Positions 36,816-46,024 of a stretch of 64,000 nt of DNA are shown in pieces. Within the stretch, counting starts at the first letter, position 1. Each line of letters starts with the position of its first letter. The stretch spans positions 2,046,001-2,110,000 of the forward strand of contig NZ_CP031115.1 in NCBI RefSeq assembly GCF_003568865.1, in the 5' to 3' direction. A program made the translations under genes and the position numbers. Under the pieces are notes generated by a model that was not told where the DNA came from, searched no databases, and was given only the letters and a program-made list of their open reading frames with translations. The stretch is from Rubrobacter indicoceani (GTDB lineage Bacteria; Actinomycetota; Rubrobacteria; Rubrobacterales; Rubrobacteraceae).

Positions 36816-37595
36816 TCAGAGCAGAGCGGAGATCCCGGCGACCAGCCCGGCCTGGCGCATCGCGGCCTCCCCGACCAGCACCGCGTCCGCCCCGGCCTCG
36901 CGCATCCGCCGGGCGTCCTCGACGCTCGTTATGCCGCTCTCCGCGATTCGCAGCTTCCCCGCCAGCAGCGGGGAGAGCCGTTCAAAGGTCGCAAGGTCCA
37001 CGGTGAAGTCCCGGAGGTCGCGGTTGTTCACCCCGACGACCTCCGCTCCGGCCCGAAGCGCGACCTCCGCCTCCCGCTCGTCGTGGACCTCGACGAGCGC
37101 GGTCATACCGACCTCCCCGGCGAGCTCTATGTAGCGGGCGAGGGTCGGCGCGTCGAACAGCGCGACTATGAGCAGCACCGCGTCGGCGCGGGTCGCGGCC
37201 TCTATGATCTGCACCTCGTCGGCGGTGAAGTCCTTGCGGATAACGGGGATGCCGACCGCGTTTCGCGCCGCATCGAGGTCTTCGAGCGAGCCTTTGAACC
37301 GCTCCGGCTCCGTCAGCACCGAGAGGCAGGCCGCGCCCTCGTCTGCGTAGATCTCGGCCTGCTCCTTCGGGTTCGCCTCGCGGATAAAGCCGACCGACGG
37401 CGAGGCCCGTTTTATCTCCGAGATCACCGAAAGCCCCGGCGCCTTCAGGGCTGCGGTGAAGTCCCGCTTCTGAAACCGCGCGGCAAGCTCGCGGAGCCTC
37501 TCCACGTCCACCGAGCTTTTCAGGTCTTCGGCCCGTTTCTTCGACGCTTTCGCAAGCTCGTCGAGAACGGTCGGAACGTCGCGCCGGTCGCTCAT
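36816..37595 (-). CDS. trpC: Indole-3-glycerol phosphate synthase
   Basis: A 259-residue TIM barrel that converts CdRP to indole-3-glycerol phosphate. Motifs are the catalytic lysine in VISEIKRASPSVG near residue 60, IPVIRKDFTADEVQI near 120, and VGVNNRDLRDFTVDL near 190, with SESGITS after it. The ATG at 37595 overlaps the trpD stop by 4 bp (ATGA). It is the last gene of the trpG-trpD-trpC segment. Confidence 0.97.
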   Translation of the reverse strand: MSDRRDVPTVLDELAKASKKRAEDLKSSVDVERLRELAARFQKRDFTAALKAPGLSVISEIKRASPSVGFIREANPKEQAEIYADEGAACLSVLTEPERFKGSLEDLDAARNAVGIPVIRKDFTADEVQIIEAATRADAVLLIVALFDAPTLARYIELAGEVGMTALVEVHDEREAEVALRAGAEVVGVNNRDLRDFTVDLATFERLSPLLAGKLRIAESGITSVEDARRMREAGADAVLVGEAAMRQAGLVAGISALL

Positions 37596-38614
37596 GATGC
37601 GGCCAGCTTCCCCGTCGTGGCGATAAAGGCTTCGAGCGCGTCCGTCGCCGCGCCGGAGTCCACGGCCTCGCGGGCCTTCAACACGCCGTCCCGCAGGTCC
37701 GCGGCCTTTCCTCCGGCGAAAACAGCCGCCCCGGCGTTCATCAGCACGATGTCGCGCTTGGCCCCGGCCTCACCGCCGGAGAGAACGCTCCTGACAACGC
37801 CTGCGTTCTCTTTTGCGTCGCCGCCGATAAGCTCACCGAGCCGGTACCGCGACAACCCGAAATCCTCCGGCGAGACCTCGTACTCGGTGATACCGTCCTT
37901 GTCCACCTGTGCGACAAGGGACCGGTCCGTAACGGTTATCTCGTCGAGGCCGTCCGTCCCGAAGACCACGAGGGCGCGGTCAACGCCGAGCCCCCGCAGG
38001 GCTTCGGCCATCGGAAGGATAAAGGACTCCGAGAAAACCCCGACGACCAGCCGCCTGGCCCCGGCGGGGTTTGTAAGCGGGCCGAGGAGGTTGAAGATCG
38101 TCCGAAACGGCAGCCCCGCCCGGACCGGGGCGACGTAGCGCATCGCGGGGTGGTGAGTCCGGGCGAACATGAAACCTATTCCGGCCTCGCGGATGCACTC
38201 GGAGACCTGATCCGGCGCAAGCTCGATGTTCGCGCCGAGGGCTTCCAGAACGTCCGCGCTGCCGGACCTGCTCGTTGCGGCGCGGTTGCCGTGCTTGGCG
38301 ATGGTTACGCCCGCGCCCCGCGCAACAAACGCCGCCGTCGTGGAGACGTTGATGGTCCCCTTCGCGTCGCCGCCCGTCCCGACGATATCGGTCGCATCCT
38401 CGGGAGCTTCGACCCTGGCGGCGAACTCACGCATGGCGCGGGCGAAGCCGATGATCTCACCCGGCGATTCCCCCCGGACCCGGAGCGCGGTGAGCAGGGC
38501 GGCGGTTGCTTCGGGCGGGACGGTGCCGGACATGATCTCGGCCAGGGCGCGCTCTGCCTCGACCTCGGAGAGCGCGGCCCCACCCGCGACCTTCTGCAAC
38601 GCCTCGCGCAGCAT
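37592..38614 (-). CDS. trpD: Anthranilate phosphoribosyltransferase
   Basis: A 340-residue enzyme that transfers phosphoribose from PRPP to anthranilate. The PRPP-binding loop VGTGGDAKGTINVST is near residue 80, KHGNRAATSRSGSADVLEALG near 108, and the FMFARTHHPAMRYVAPVR region near 150. The ATG at 38614 overlaps the trpG stop by one base, and its stop overlaps trpC, so trpGDC is tightly coupled. Confidence 0.97.
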   Translation of the reverse strand: MLREALQKVAGGAALSEVEAERALAEIMSGTVPPEATAALLTALRVRGESPGEIIGFARAMREFAARVEAPEDATDIVGTGGDAKGTINVSTTAAFVARGAGVTIAKHGNRAATSRSGSADVLEALGANIELAPDQVSECIREAGIGFMFARTHHPAMRYVAPVRAGLPFRTIFNLLGPLTNPAGARRLVVGVFSESFILPMAEALRGLGVDRALVVFGTDGLDEITVTDRSLVAQVDKDGITEYEVSPEDFGLSRYRLGELIGGDAKENAGVVRSVLSGGEAGAKRDIVLMNAGAAVFAGGKAADLRDGVLKAREAVDSGAATDALEAFIATTGKLAAS

Positions 38615-39192
38615 TATTCCGCGTCGCCGTCCGGGTATAGAAAGTTCGCGAGAAGCTCGCGCCCGTTTTTGGTCATGATGCTCTCAGGGTGGAACTGAAC
38701 GCCCTCGACGGCGAAATCTCTGTGCCGGACGCCCATTATCACGCCGTCCTGACTGCGGCTTGTAACTACAAGGCAGTCCGGCAGGCTTTCCGGAGCGATG
38801 ACAAGCGAATGATAGCGGGTCGCGGTGAAACCCTGATCGAGGCCGCGGTAGACCCCCTCGCCGTCGTGGCTTATCTTCGCGGTCTTGCCATGCACCGGCT
38901 CGCCGCGCACGACCTCGGCCCCGAACGCCTGTCCGATGGACTGATGACCGAGACACACCCCGAGCAGCGGGACCTTCCCGGCTGCGGCTTCTATAAGGTC
39001 AACCGAGATCCCGGCCTCGTTCGGGGTACAAGGCCCCGGCGAGATAACGATCCGCTCCGGCGCAAGCTCCAGCACTTCGTCCGGGGTAAGCTCGTCGTTG
39101 CGGCGCACCACGACCTCCGCCCCGAGCTCCCCGAGGTACTGAACGAGGTTGTAGGTAAACGAATCGTAGTTGTCTATGACAAGGACGCGCAT
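38614..39192 (-). CDS. trpG: Anthranilate synthase glutamine amidotransferase component
   Basis: A 192-residue class I amidotransferase that supplies ammonia to TrpE. The nucleophile is Cys80 in GVCLGHQ, and the His-Glu pair is in [10 protein letters not shown] near residue 170. The ATG at 39192 is chosen from homology ([16 protein letters not shown]) and from a TAGAAT -10 box that ends 8 nt upstream with no Shine-Dalgarno; the longer open frame above it has no family similarity. It heads trpGDC. trpE is not in the window. The same subunit could also serve para-aminobenzoate synthase. Confidence 0.94.
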   Translation of the reverse strand: MRVLVIDNYDSFTYNLVQYLGELGAEVVVRRNDELTPDEVLELAPERIVISPGPCTPNEAGISVDLIEAAAGKVPLLGVCLGHQSIGQAFGAEVVRGEPVHGKTAKISHDGEGVYRGLDQGFTATRYHSLVIAPESLPDCLVVTSRSQDGVIMGVRHRDFAVEGVQFHPESIMTKNGRELLANFLYPDGDAE

Positions 39193-39200
39193 GGGGCGAG

Positions 39201-39206
39201 ATTCTA
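39201..39206 (-). promoter_or_regulatory. -10 box of a near-leaderless promoter for trpGDC
   Basis: TAGAAT on the minus strand followed by 8 nt and the trpG ATG. No -35 box of quality was found. Confidence 0.5.
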
Positions 39207-39289
39207 CCGGATCGCACGGATATGACATGATACCGACCGGGGAAACAAAGAGGACAAACCAGAGCGGGAACGAACCGAAGGAGACGCGC

Positions 39290-40240
39290 ATGACACGACT
39301 CATCACCGAAGCGGAAGTATCCGAGCTGCTCGACCTGCCGACGACGCTCGTCGCGGTCGAGGCGGTCTTTCGCCAGCACGGCGAGGGGCTCGCCACGAAC
39401 CGCTCGCGTCGCCGCGCTTTCTACCCCGGCGGCCAGCTTAACGTGATGTTCGGTGCGACACCCGAGATAGACGCCGCAGGCACGAAGGCGTACACCATCT
39501 CCAGAAACGGCGCGAAGTTCTACACGCTGCTCTTCGACCCGGCGGAGGGCGACCTGCTCGCGATCATCCAGTCCGACAGGATGGGACAGCTCCGCACCGG
39601 AGCCGCCACCGGCGTCGGGACCAGATACCTCGCCCGCGACGAGGCAGCGACCCTCGGCCTCTTCGGGACGGGCTGGCAGGCCGAAAGCCAGCTTGAAGCC
39701 GTGGCCGCCGTCCGTGACCTGACCCGCGTCCTTGTTTACAGCCGCACCGAAGAGAACCGCAGGAAGTTCGCGGAGAAGATGTCCGGCAGGCTCGACCTTG
39801 AAGTAGAGACCACCGACTCCCCCGAAGAGGCCGCCGCGCAGGACATCGTCGTTACGATGACCTCTTCCAGAGAACCCGTCCTGAAGGGTGAGTGGCTCAG
39901 GCCGGGGACGCACGTTACCGCCGCCGGCTCCAACTCGCTCCTCAAAGCCGAGATAGACCGCGAGGTCGTCCGGCGGGCCGACTTCGTGTGCGTCGACTCA
40001 AAGGAGGAGGTCGGGCTGGAGGCCGGGGATCTTCTCCCGGCAATGGAGTCCGGCGTTATAACGACCGAGGCCGTCTACGAACTCGGGGCCGTGGTTGCGG
40101 GCCTCAACCCCGGCAGACGCACCCCGGAGGACATCACCCTTTTCTGCAGCCAGGGGCTCGCCATCCAGGACATGGCTGTCGCCCGCATCGTCTACGACCT
40201 CGCCGTAAAGAACGGCACGGGCCGCGAGGTGGATTTCTAG
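39290..40240 (+). CDS. Ornithine cyclodeaminase/mu-crystallin family protein
   Basis: A 316-residue NAD(P)-dependent protein. The Rossmann motif [16 protein letters not shown] is near residue 125 and the substrate-side segments [18 protein letters not shown] and [17 protein letters not shown] are conserved. Family members deaminate ornithine to proline, act as alanine or ketimine dehydrogenases, or make opine precursors; the exact reaction cannot be chosen. The ATG at 39290 follows AAGGAGACGCGC, which overrides the longer open frame. It diverges from trpG and ends at a strong terminator, so it is monocistronic. Confidence 0.9.
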   Translation: MTRLITEAEVSELLDLPTTLVAVEAVFRQHGEGLATNRSRRRAFYPGGQLNVMFGATPEIDAAGTKAYTISRNGAKFYTLLFDPAEGDLLAIIQSDRMGQLRTGAATGVGTRYLARDEAATLGLFGTGWQAESQLEAVAAVRDLTRVLVYSRTEENRRKFAEKMSGRLDLEVETTDSPEEAAAQDIVVTMTSSREPVLKGEWLRPGTHVTAAGSNSLLKAEIDREVVRRADFVCVDSKEEVGLEAGDLLPAMESGVITTEAVYELGAVVAGLNPGRRTPEDITLFCSQGLAIQDMAVARIVYDLAVKNGTGREVDF

Positions 40241-40288
40241 CCGACAACCCCCGAAGCGCCCGGTAGAGGCCGCCTGTCCGGACGAAAA

Positions 40289-40317
40289 ACGCCGTCGGAG
40301 TCTATGCCCGGCGGCGT
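40289..40317 (+). terminator. Terminator of the ornithine cyclodeaminase family gene
   Basis: ACGCCGTCGG (40289-40298) pairs with CCGGCGGCGT (40308-40317) with one wobble. CTTTTCTATTC follows on the plus strand, and a run of five A precedes the stem. Confidence 0.8.
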
Positions 40318-40370
40318 CTTTTCTATTCATTCGGGTTGTTCCGGAGATCAGCTCGAGGAAGCCTGCCATT

Positions 40371-40892
40371 CTAGAGCAGGAACCTCTTGACCGCCCCCCA
40401 GATGCCGGAGTTCTCTTCCTTGAAGTCCTTGTAGCTGACGGTCCGGATGCCGCCTTCCTCCTCGATGATGCGCTCGGCTTCCTCCGCATCGTAGACCTGC
40501 CCGAACTGATCTGAGTCGCCGCTCTCGAGAACGGCCCGCTCATCGTCGAAGACAAGGGCGAAGCCGGTGTTCTCGGTGTTGTCTTCGTCGTCGTAGTACT
40601 CGACGAGCAGCGTCCCGCCCTCAGGGACGTTCTGGTTTTCGCGCAGGTCGTCCGCAATGAGCCGCATCCCGGCCTCCCGGTTTGCCACGGTCGCCACGTC
40701 CACTTCCACTATCCCAGCCGCGTCGAAGGCGTCGAGCACCTGATACTGCGGTACTTCCGGCCGCTCGGTGTTCTGCGCCGAGGCCGCTTCAAACGCGTAG
40801 AGCGCGCCGCCCAGCACCATGCTCGACGATACGGCAAGACTTATAGCGAGCCGTCTGGATAGCCCGCTTCTGCTGGTGAATACCTGAGGCAA
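40371..40892 (-). CDS. Exported or membrane-anchored protein of unknown function (173 residues)
   Basis: An N-terminal hydrophobic segment (about residues 14-36: LAISLAVSSSMVLGGALYAFEAASA) ends in an AxA-like site, so the protein is probably exported by Sec or anchored there. The mature part is highly acidic (DEDNTENTG, DAEEAERIIEEEGG), with a domain around EVDVATVANREAGMRLIADDLRENQNVPEGGTLLVEYYDD that looks alpha/beta. I do not recognise the family. The start is a TTG at 40892, with AAGGAGG 7 nt upstream; the frame is open much further up but lacks any site. It is followed by a short gap and a terminator for the opposite gene. Confidence 0.75.
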   Translation of the reverse strand: MPQVFTSRSGLSRRLAISLAVSSSMVLGGALYAFEAASAQNTERPEVPQYQVLDAFDAAGIVEVDVATVANREAGMRLIADDLRENQNVPEGGTLLVEYYDDEDNTENTGFALVFDDERAVLESGDSDQFGQVYDAEEAERIIEEEGGIRTVSYKDFKEENSGIWGAVKRFLL

Positions 40893-41039
40893 GGGTTCCC
40901 CTCCTTGTCTTTGTTTTGTCCTGCTGCCCACGCCGGCCCCGCTTCCGAGGTATTTTCTGCTTTGACCGAGCTTTACGCCCTCGACCTTCGGATCCCGACA
41001 ATCGCACACCTTATCACAGGCAACCGGGTGTTTTCGGTT

Positions 41040-42197
41040 TTATTGCGTCGGAGTTTCGTCCGGGTTTCGTTCGGGCTTTTTCGCCGGGGCGGTCGAGTTC
41101 CGGACTACAAGGCGGGTCGCAAAGGTCTTGGGGGGCTCTTCGCTGCTCCGGTTTTCTTCTCCCTCAAGCCGAGCGATAAGCTTTCTTCCGGCAAGAAGAC
41201 CTTTCTCCACGTGCGGCTGATGCACGGTGGTAAGCGGCGGGTTGGACCTCGCGGCCTCCGGCACGTCGTCGTAGCCGACTACGGAGATGTCCTCGGGTAT
41301 CCGAAGCCCGACCTCCCGGATAACCTCCATCACCCCGAAGGCGAGCTGGTCCGAGAGCGCGAGCACCGCCGTTGGATGCGGTCTGCGCCGGAGCAACGTC
41401 CGGGCGGCCTGCTTTCCCTGCTCCGGCGTGTTCTCCAGGCACTCGTAAACGGGCACGTCGCCCCAGTCGAGGCCGGAGGATGCGATCTCCTTTCTGTACC
41501 CGGTGAGCCTTGCAACGGTGTTGGCGTGGGTTGCATCCAGCTGTCGCTCCACCCCTGCAAGCCCCCCCGACGGCTCCCGGTTGAACTCAAAGGAGACGAC
41601 CCCGAAATCTCTGTGGCCGAGGTCCAGAAGATGTCTCGCCGCGCTTCTCGCCCCGCCTTCGTCGTCCACCCCGACCGAAGGCGCGCCCCCCGAAACGGGG
41701 TTGTCCACAAGAACCATCGGCAGCCCGCGCCCGACGATGAGCTGCAGCAACGGGTCGTCGCGGGCGATGCAGTACGCGATAAAGCCGTCCACCGCCGCCC
41801 CGGAGACCGCCCCGGCCTCCCGCCCGCCCGCCGGACCGCCCGGCAACAGTAGCATCCCCATCCCCGCCTCCTCCGCCGCAAACGACACGCCCTCAAGAAA
41901 CATGACCGCCGCCGGGTCGGTAAACGAATAGGACAGCCGGTCCGCACAGAGCACCCCTATCGCCCCGGCCCGCCTGCGCCGGAGGCTCCGCCCCAGAGGG
42001 TCCGGCCCGCCGTACCCGAGCTTCTCCGCCGCCTCGAAAATCCGCCCGCGCAACCCCTCGGAGAGCTGATCCGGCCTGTTGTAAGCGTTCGATACCGTCG
42101 CTACCGATACCCCCACCAGCGCCGCCACCTCCCGCGAAGTCGCCCGACGAAAAACGGGATTTGTCCCCGATCCCCCCTTGTCGCTCTTGACTCCCAT
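41040..42197 (-). CDS. LacI family transcriptional repressor
   Basis: A 385-residue regulator. The N-terminal helix-turn-helix is ATSREVAALVGVSVATVSNAYNRPDQLSEGLRGRI (about 19-53), followed by a hinge and a periplasmic-binding-protein-like sugar-sensing domain (GAIGVLCADRLSYSFTDPAA through ISVVGYDDVPEAARSNPPLTTV). The C-terminal 30 residues are disordered. Its own promoter is leaderless: TAGCAT ends 7 nt before the ATG, with TTTACT 17 bp further up. The inverted repeat at 42211-42234 fills this spacer and reaches the -35 box, which suggests autorepression. It diverges from the MFS-GH31 genes and probably responds to a glucoside. Confidence 0.93.
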   Translation of the reverse strand: MGVKSDKGGSGTNPVFRRATSREVAALVGVSVATVSNAYNRPDQLSEGLRGRIFEAAEKLGYGGPDPLGRSLRRRRAGAIGVLCADRLSYSFTDPAAVMFLEGVSFAAEEAGMGMLLLPGGPAGGREAGAVSGAAVDGFIAYCIARDDPLLQLIVGRGLPMVLVDNPVSGGAPSVGVDDEGGARSAARHLLDLGHRDFGVVSFEFNREPSGGLAGVERQLDATHANTVARLTGYRKEIASSGLDWGDVPVYECLENTPEQGKQAARTLLRRRPHPTAVLALSDQLAFGVMEVIREVGLRIPEDISVVGYDDVPEAARSNPPLTTVHQPHVEKGLLAGRKLIARLEGEENRSSEEPPKTFATRLVVRNSTAPAKKPERNPDETPTQ

Positions 42198-42234
42198 AAA
42201 ACAGATGCTACTTTACTTAAACGATTAAGTAAAG
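42187..42234. promoter_or_regulatory. Divergent promoters with shared LacI-type operator
   Basis: CTTTACTTAA (42211-42220) and TTAAGTAAAG (42225-42234) form a perfect 10-bp inverted repeat with a 4-bp centre. For the repressor gene (-), -35 TTTACT is 42228-42233 and -10 TAGCAT is 42205-42210, 17 bp apart. For the transporter gene (+), -35 TTGACT is 42187-42192 and -10 TACTTT is 42209-42214, 16 bp apart. The repeat covers parts of both promoters. Confidence 0.8.
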
Positions 42235-42279
42235 CTACGGGTTCGGTGGGGTGGGTTGCTTAGCAGGCTCGGATACGGC

Positions 42280-43473
42280 ATGGAGGATGGGTTGCGTCGG
42301 GGGGTATATCTGGCGCGGCTTTCGGTTATCGTGATCTTCTTTCTCAACGGTTTCGGGTTTGCCAACTGGGTGGTGAGGATCCCGGCGGTTCAGGAGAACG
42401 TCGGGATCGGGGCCGGCGCTCTGGGTTTCGCGTTGCTCGGTGTGGCGGTCGGATCGCTGGTTTCGATGCCGACCATCGGCGGGCTGGTTTCACGGTTCGG
42501 GAGCCGTCCGGTTACGCTTCTCACCCTGTTCGTGTTCTCGGCGCTTCTGCCGCTGCCCTCGTTCGCCACGACTTTGTCCGCGCTTTTCGGGGCGCTTTTT
42601 CTGCTCGGCCTGGCCTTTGGCGGCCTCGATGTTGCGATGAACGCTCACGCCGTTGCGGTGGAGAAGGGGTATGGAAGGGCCATCATGGCCTCCTTTCACG
42701 CCTTTTTCAGCCTCGGCGGGCTGGTCGGGGCGGTTGTCGGCGGGTTCGTTGCAAGCTTCGGCGTCGGGGTATCGGCGCACCTCGTCGGGATAGCGGTCCT
42801 GCTCCTTGCGGTCTCGGTTCTCGCCACCCGGCATCTGCTTCCGGCCTCGGAAGACGCCGATTCGGTGGAGGACGGGGGGGAGAAGAGTCCGGCTTTTGCG
42901 AGGCCGACGAAAGGGCTGCTCGGGCTCGGGGTCATAGCGTTCTGCGTCCTTGTCGGGGAGGGTGCGATGGCCGACTGGAGCGCGGTGTACCTGAGGGGGA
43001 CGCTCGGGACGGGCGAGGGCTTCGCCGCCGCCGGGTTCGCCGTCTTCTCGCTCACCATGACCCTCGGGCGGTTTTCGGGGGATTGGATCACAAACAAAAC
43101 AGGGGCAAGGACCATCGTCCGGGCGAGCGCCGCGGTAGCCGCCACGGGTCTTGCCGTAGGGCTTATCGGCGGCACCCCGGCCTTTGCGCTCGTCGGCTTC
43201 GGGTGCGCCGGGCTCGGCTTCGCGGTGATCTTCCCGGCCACCCTCAGCGCGGCCGGACACGCCGGCGACCTGGCCCCCGGACCCGCCGTAGCCGCCATCG
43301 CGACCGCCGGGTACTTCGGCTTCCTTGTCGGCCCGCCGTCCATCGGCTTCGCCGCCGAGCTGTTCGGCCTCGGAGGAGCCCTGTTTATAGTCGTGGCCCT
43401 CAGCGCGGTCGTTGTGGTCCTCGCTGGAAACGTCGAGAAAAACGGGAAAAAGCCGGCTAACCCGACAGAGTAG
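42280..43473 (+). CDS. MFS transporter, probably for a glucoside or sugar
   Basis: A 397-residue major facilitator with about 12 predicted helices. It carries the FucP/YbjJ-like features RIPAVQENVGIGAGALGFALLGVAVGSLVSMP and GGLDVAMNAHAVAVEKGYGRAIMASFHAFFSLGGLVGA, and the EGAMADWSAVYLRGTLG segment of this subfamily. I prefer the ATG at 42280; a TTG at 42256 is an alternative. It sits between the LacI operator and the GH31 glucosidase gene on the same strand, so it likely imports the oligosaccharide or exports a product. A short cytoplasmic charged loop (ASEDADSVEDGGEKS) lies in the middle. Confidence 0.88.
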   Translation: MEDGLRRGVYLARLSVIVIFFLNGFGFANWVVRIPAVQENVGIGAGALGFALLGVAVGSLVSMPTIGGLVSRFGSRPVTLLTLFVFSALLPLPSFATTLSALFGALFLLGLAFGGLDVAMNAHAVAVEKGYGRAIMASFHAFFSLGGLVGAVVGGFVASFGVGVSAHLVGIAVLLLAVSVLATRHLLPASEDADSVEDGGEKSPAFARPTKGLLGLGVIAFCVLVGEGAMADWSAVYLRGTLGTGEGFAAAGFAVFSLTMTLGRFSGDWITNKTGARTIVRASAAVAATGLAVGLIGGTPAFALVGFGCAGLGFAVIFPATLSAAGHAGDLAPGPAVAAIATAGYFGFLVGPPSIGFAAELFGLGGALFIVVALSAVVVVLAGNVEKNGKKPANPTE

Positions 43474-43509
43474 TTCAACGGAAACAGAGCGACGAAAAGG
43501 AGAGGAAAC

Positions 43510-45930
43510 ATGGCAGAAGACTTCATGAAGCCCGCACCGAAGGGGACCTACGAGCCCATCGGAGCGGCGACCCTCCAGGACCACGACGGCAACTCCCTGC
43601 GCCTGAAGGCCGGGACGACGACCGTCGAGGTCGCGGTTCTCGCGGACGGCGTGTTCCGCATCGGGGCGTTCCCGAACGGACGCAACTTCCGCTACGACAC
43701 CCCCGCCACCGACGGTCACGAGCCCGTCGCGCCCGGGTCCGTCGCGATCGAAGAAACAGACGGCGGCTACACCCTGAAGTCCGGCGGCGCGAGCGTCGGC
43801 GTCGCCCTGAACCCCCTGCGGATAAGCTTCACGGATACGACCGGCCTGACGTTCTGCGCCGACGACGGGGAGCTCGGAATGGGCTTCTTCAGAACGCCCG
43901 GCGCAAACGTCTTCACCAAACCCTTGGGCGACGCGGTGAAGCTCAACAAGCAGCGCGAGGCAGGCGAGCGCACCTTCGGGTGCGGGCAGCGAAGCGGGCC
44001 GCTCGACAAATCCGGGACGCGCCAGACCTTCTACAACGCCGACCCGCCCGAAGGCCACACCGACTCAATGGACAACCTCTACTCGTCCACCCCGTTTACC
44101 CTGACGCTCAAGGACGGCCGGGCGCACGGCCTGCTCTTCGACAACCCGTCGCGGTCGGTCTTTGACCTCGGCAAAGAAACCCCGGGTATAAACTCCTACG
44201 AATCCCTCGGCGGGGACCTTATCTACTACGTCTTCGCCGGCCCGACCCCGAAGGACGTGCTGCGGCAGTACACAGAGGTGACCGGTCGCACCCCGCTGCC
44301 GCCGATGTGGGCTCTGGGAAACCAGCAGTGCCGCTGGAGCTACGAGACCGCCGACGAGGTGCGTGAGATAGCGCACCAGATGCGAGAGCGCGACATACCG
44401 TGCGACGTTGTCTACCTCGACATAGATTACATGGACGGCTTCCGGGTCTTTACCTGGGATGAAGAAGCCTTCCCGAAACACAGAGAACTGCTCGCCGAGC
44501 TGAAAGCCGACGGCTTCGACGTGGTTGCGATAGTGGACCCCGGCGTAAAGGTGGACGAGAACTATCCCGTCTACGTCGAGGGCCGGGAGAAAGGTTACTT
44601 TGTAAGGACCGCCGTCAACGAGGAGTATCAGAACGCGGTGTGGCCCGGCGTCTGCGCGTTCCCGGATTTCGCAAGCGAGGCGGTCAGGAAATGGTGGGGC
44701 GAGAACCACCGGCAGATGCTGGAGGACGGCATCTCAGGCATCTGGTGCGATATGAACGAGCCGTCGCTCTTCGTTCCGCACCAGTCCACGATGCCCGATG
44801 ACGCGGTGCACAACTCCGGCGCTCGGAGCATCCGGCACGGTGAGATCCACAACGCCTACGGTCAGCTTATGGTGAAGGGCGTGCGCGAGGGGCTCCTCGA
44901 TATCGCCCCGGACAGGCGTCCGTTTGTTATAAGCCGCTCGGGGTACGCCGGTCTTCAGCGGCACGCGATGCAGTGGATGGGCGACAACTCCTCGTGGTGG
45001 GAGCACCTCTACATGGCGATGCCGCAGCTTATGAACGTCGGGCTCTCGGGCGTGGCGCACGCCGGGGTCGATATCGGCGGCTTCTTCGACGATACAACCG
45101 GGGAGCTTCTCGCCCGCTTCACCGAGTTCGGGGTCTTTCAGCCGTTCTGCCGCAACCATTCGGTCAAAGGCTCCGAAAACCAGGAGCCGTGGGCCTTCGG
45201 GGAGCCCTACGAGTCGGTGTGCCGGGCCATGATCTCGCTCAGGATGCGTCTTCTTCCACACTTCTATACCCTTTTCGAGGAGTCGCACAGAACGGGCGCG
45301 CCGATAATGCGGCCGCTTCTTTTCGAGTACCCCGAGGACGCTAAGACCTACGCGGCCGACGACGAGTTCCTGCTCGGTGAGTCGGTGCTGGTCGCCCCGA
45401 TCACAAAGCCCGGCATCGAACACCGCCACGTCTACCTGCCGAAAGGGACCTGGTTTCACTACTGGACCTGCGAGAGGTTCGACGGCGAACAGCACATCCT
45501 CGCCCACGCACCCCTGGGCCAGCCCGCCGTCTACCTCAAGGCCAACACCGCCCTTCCGCTCGGCCCGGTCAGGATGAACACAAAGGAGCTGACCGACGCT
45601 CCTCTAACGTACCTGGTTTACTCGGCCGAGGGCGAAGGAACCGCCACGCTCTACGAGGACGCCGGAGACGGCTATGCGCAAGAAAGCGGCGAGTACGCGA
45701 GGCGCACGATACGGACCCGAGCCGCTGACGGCGCGACGACCATCACGATAGAAGAGCGTGAGGGAACTTTCGTACCGGAACGTTCGCTCGCCATAGTGGA
45801 CGTGCGCGGCATCGAGCGTCCGTCGGAGGTTACGGTAAACGGCGAGCGGCACGACTTCGACTACGAAGACGGGGCGCTCAAGGTGAGGTTTCCGGAGTCG
45901 GCATCGGAGGCTGTAATCAAGGCCCGCTGA
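43510..45930 (+). CDS. Glycoside hydrolase family 31 alpha-glucosidase
   Basis: An 806-residue cytoplasmic enzyme with no signal peptide. The GH31 nucleophile is Asp414 in GIWCDMNEP, and the acid/base Asp is at about 492 in MQWMGDNSSWW; HAGVDIGGFFDD and FCRNHS follow. An N-terminal beta-sandwich (DUF4968/GH31_N type, about 1-240) and C-terminal beta domains flank the (beta/alpha)8 barrel. The family hydrolyses alpha-glucosides (maltose, isomaltose, others) or alpha-xylosides; the specificity is open. The ATG at 43510 follows AGGAGAGG. It lies 37 bp after the transporter gene and is under the LacI-type operator. Confidence 0.96.
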   Translation: MAEDFMKPAPKGTYEPIGAATLQDHDGNSLRLKAGTTTVEVAVLADGVFRIGAFPNGRNFRYDTPATDGHEPVAPGSVAIEETDGGYTLKSGGASVGVALNPLRISFTDTTGLTFCADDGELGMGFFRTPGANVFTKPLGDAVKLNKQREAGERTFGCGQRSGPLDKSGTRQTFYNADPPEGHTDSMDNLYSSTPFTLTLKDGRAHGLLFDNPSRSVFDLGKETPGINSYESLGGDLIYYVFAGPTPKDVLRQYTEVTGRTPLPPMWALGNQQCRWSYETADEVREIAHQMRERDIPCDVVYLDIDYMDGFRVFTWDEEAFPKHRELLAELKADGFDVVAIVDPGVKVDENYPVYVEGREKGYFVRTAVNEEYQNAVWPGVCAFPDFASEAVRKWWGENHRQMLEDGISGIWCDMNEPSLFVPHQSTMPDDAVHNSGARSIRHGEIHNAYGQLMVKGVREGLLDIAPDRRPFVISRSGYAGLQRHAMQWMGDNSSWWEHLYMAMPQLMNVGLSGVAHAGVDIGGFFDDTTGELLARFTEFGVFQPFCRNHSVKGSENQEPWAFGEPYESVCRAMISLRMRLLPHFYTLFEESHRTGAPIMRPLLFEYPEDAKTYAADDEFLLGESVLVAPITKPGIEHRHVYLPKGTWFHYWTCERFDGEQHILAHAPLGQPAVYLKANTALPLGPVRMNTKELTDAPLTYLVYSAEGEGTATLYEDAGDGYAQESGEYARRTIRTRAADGATTITIEEREGTFVPERSLAIVDVRGIERPSEVTVNGERHDFDYEDGALKVRFPESASEAVIKAR

Positions 45931-45973
45931 AAGCCGGGCTCAGACCGGCCGCAACCTTGAAAGAAAGCAAGGG

Positions 45974-46000
45974 GGCGGGGCTCTACGGGGCTCCCGCCCT
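45974..46000. terminator. Hairpin between GH31 and HAD genes
   Basis: GGGCGGG (45974-45980) pairs with CCCGCCC (45994-46000) across a 13-nt loop, extended by wobble pairs. It lies between convergent genes; the plus-strand tail is TTCTCC. Weak T tract. Confidence 0.5.
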
Positions 46001-46024
46001 TCTCCGTGCCGGGGTTGCGGTCCG

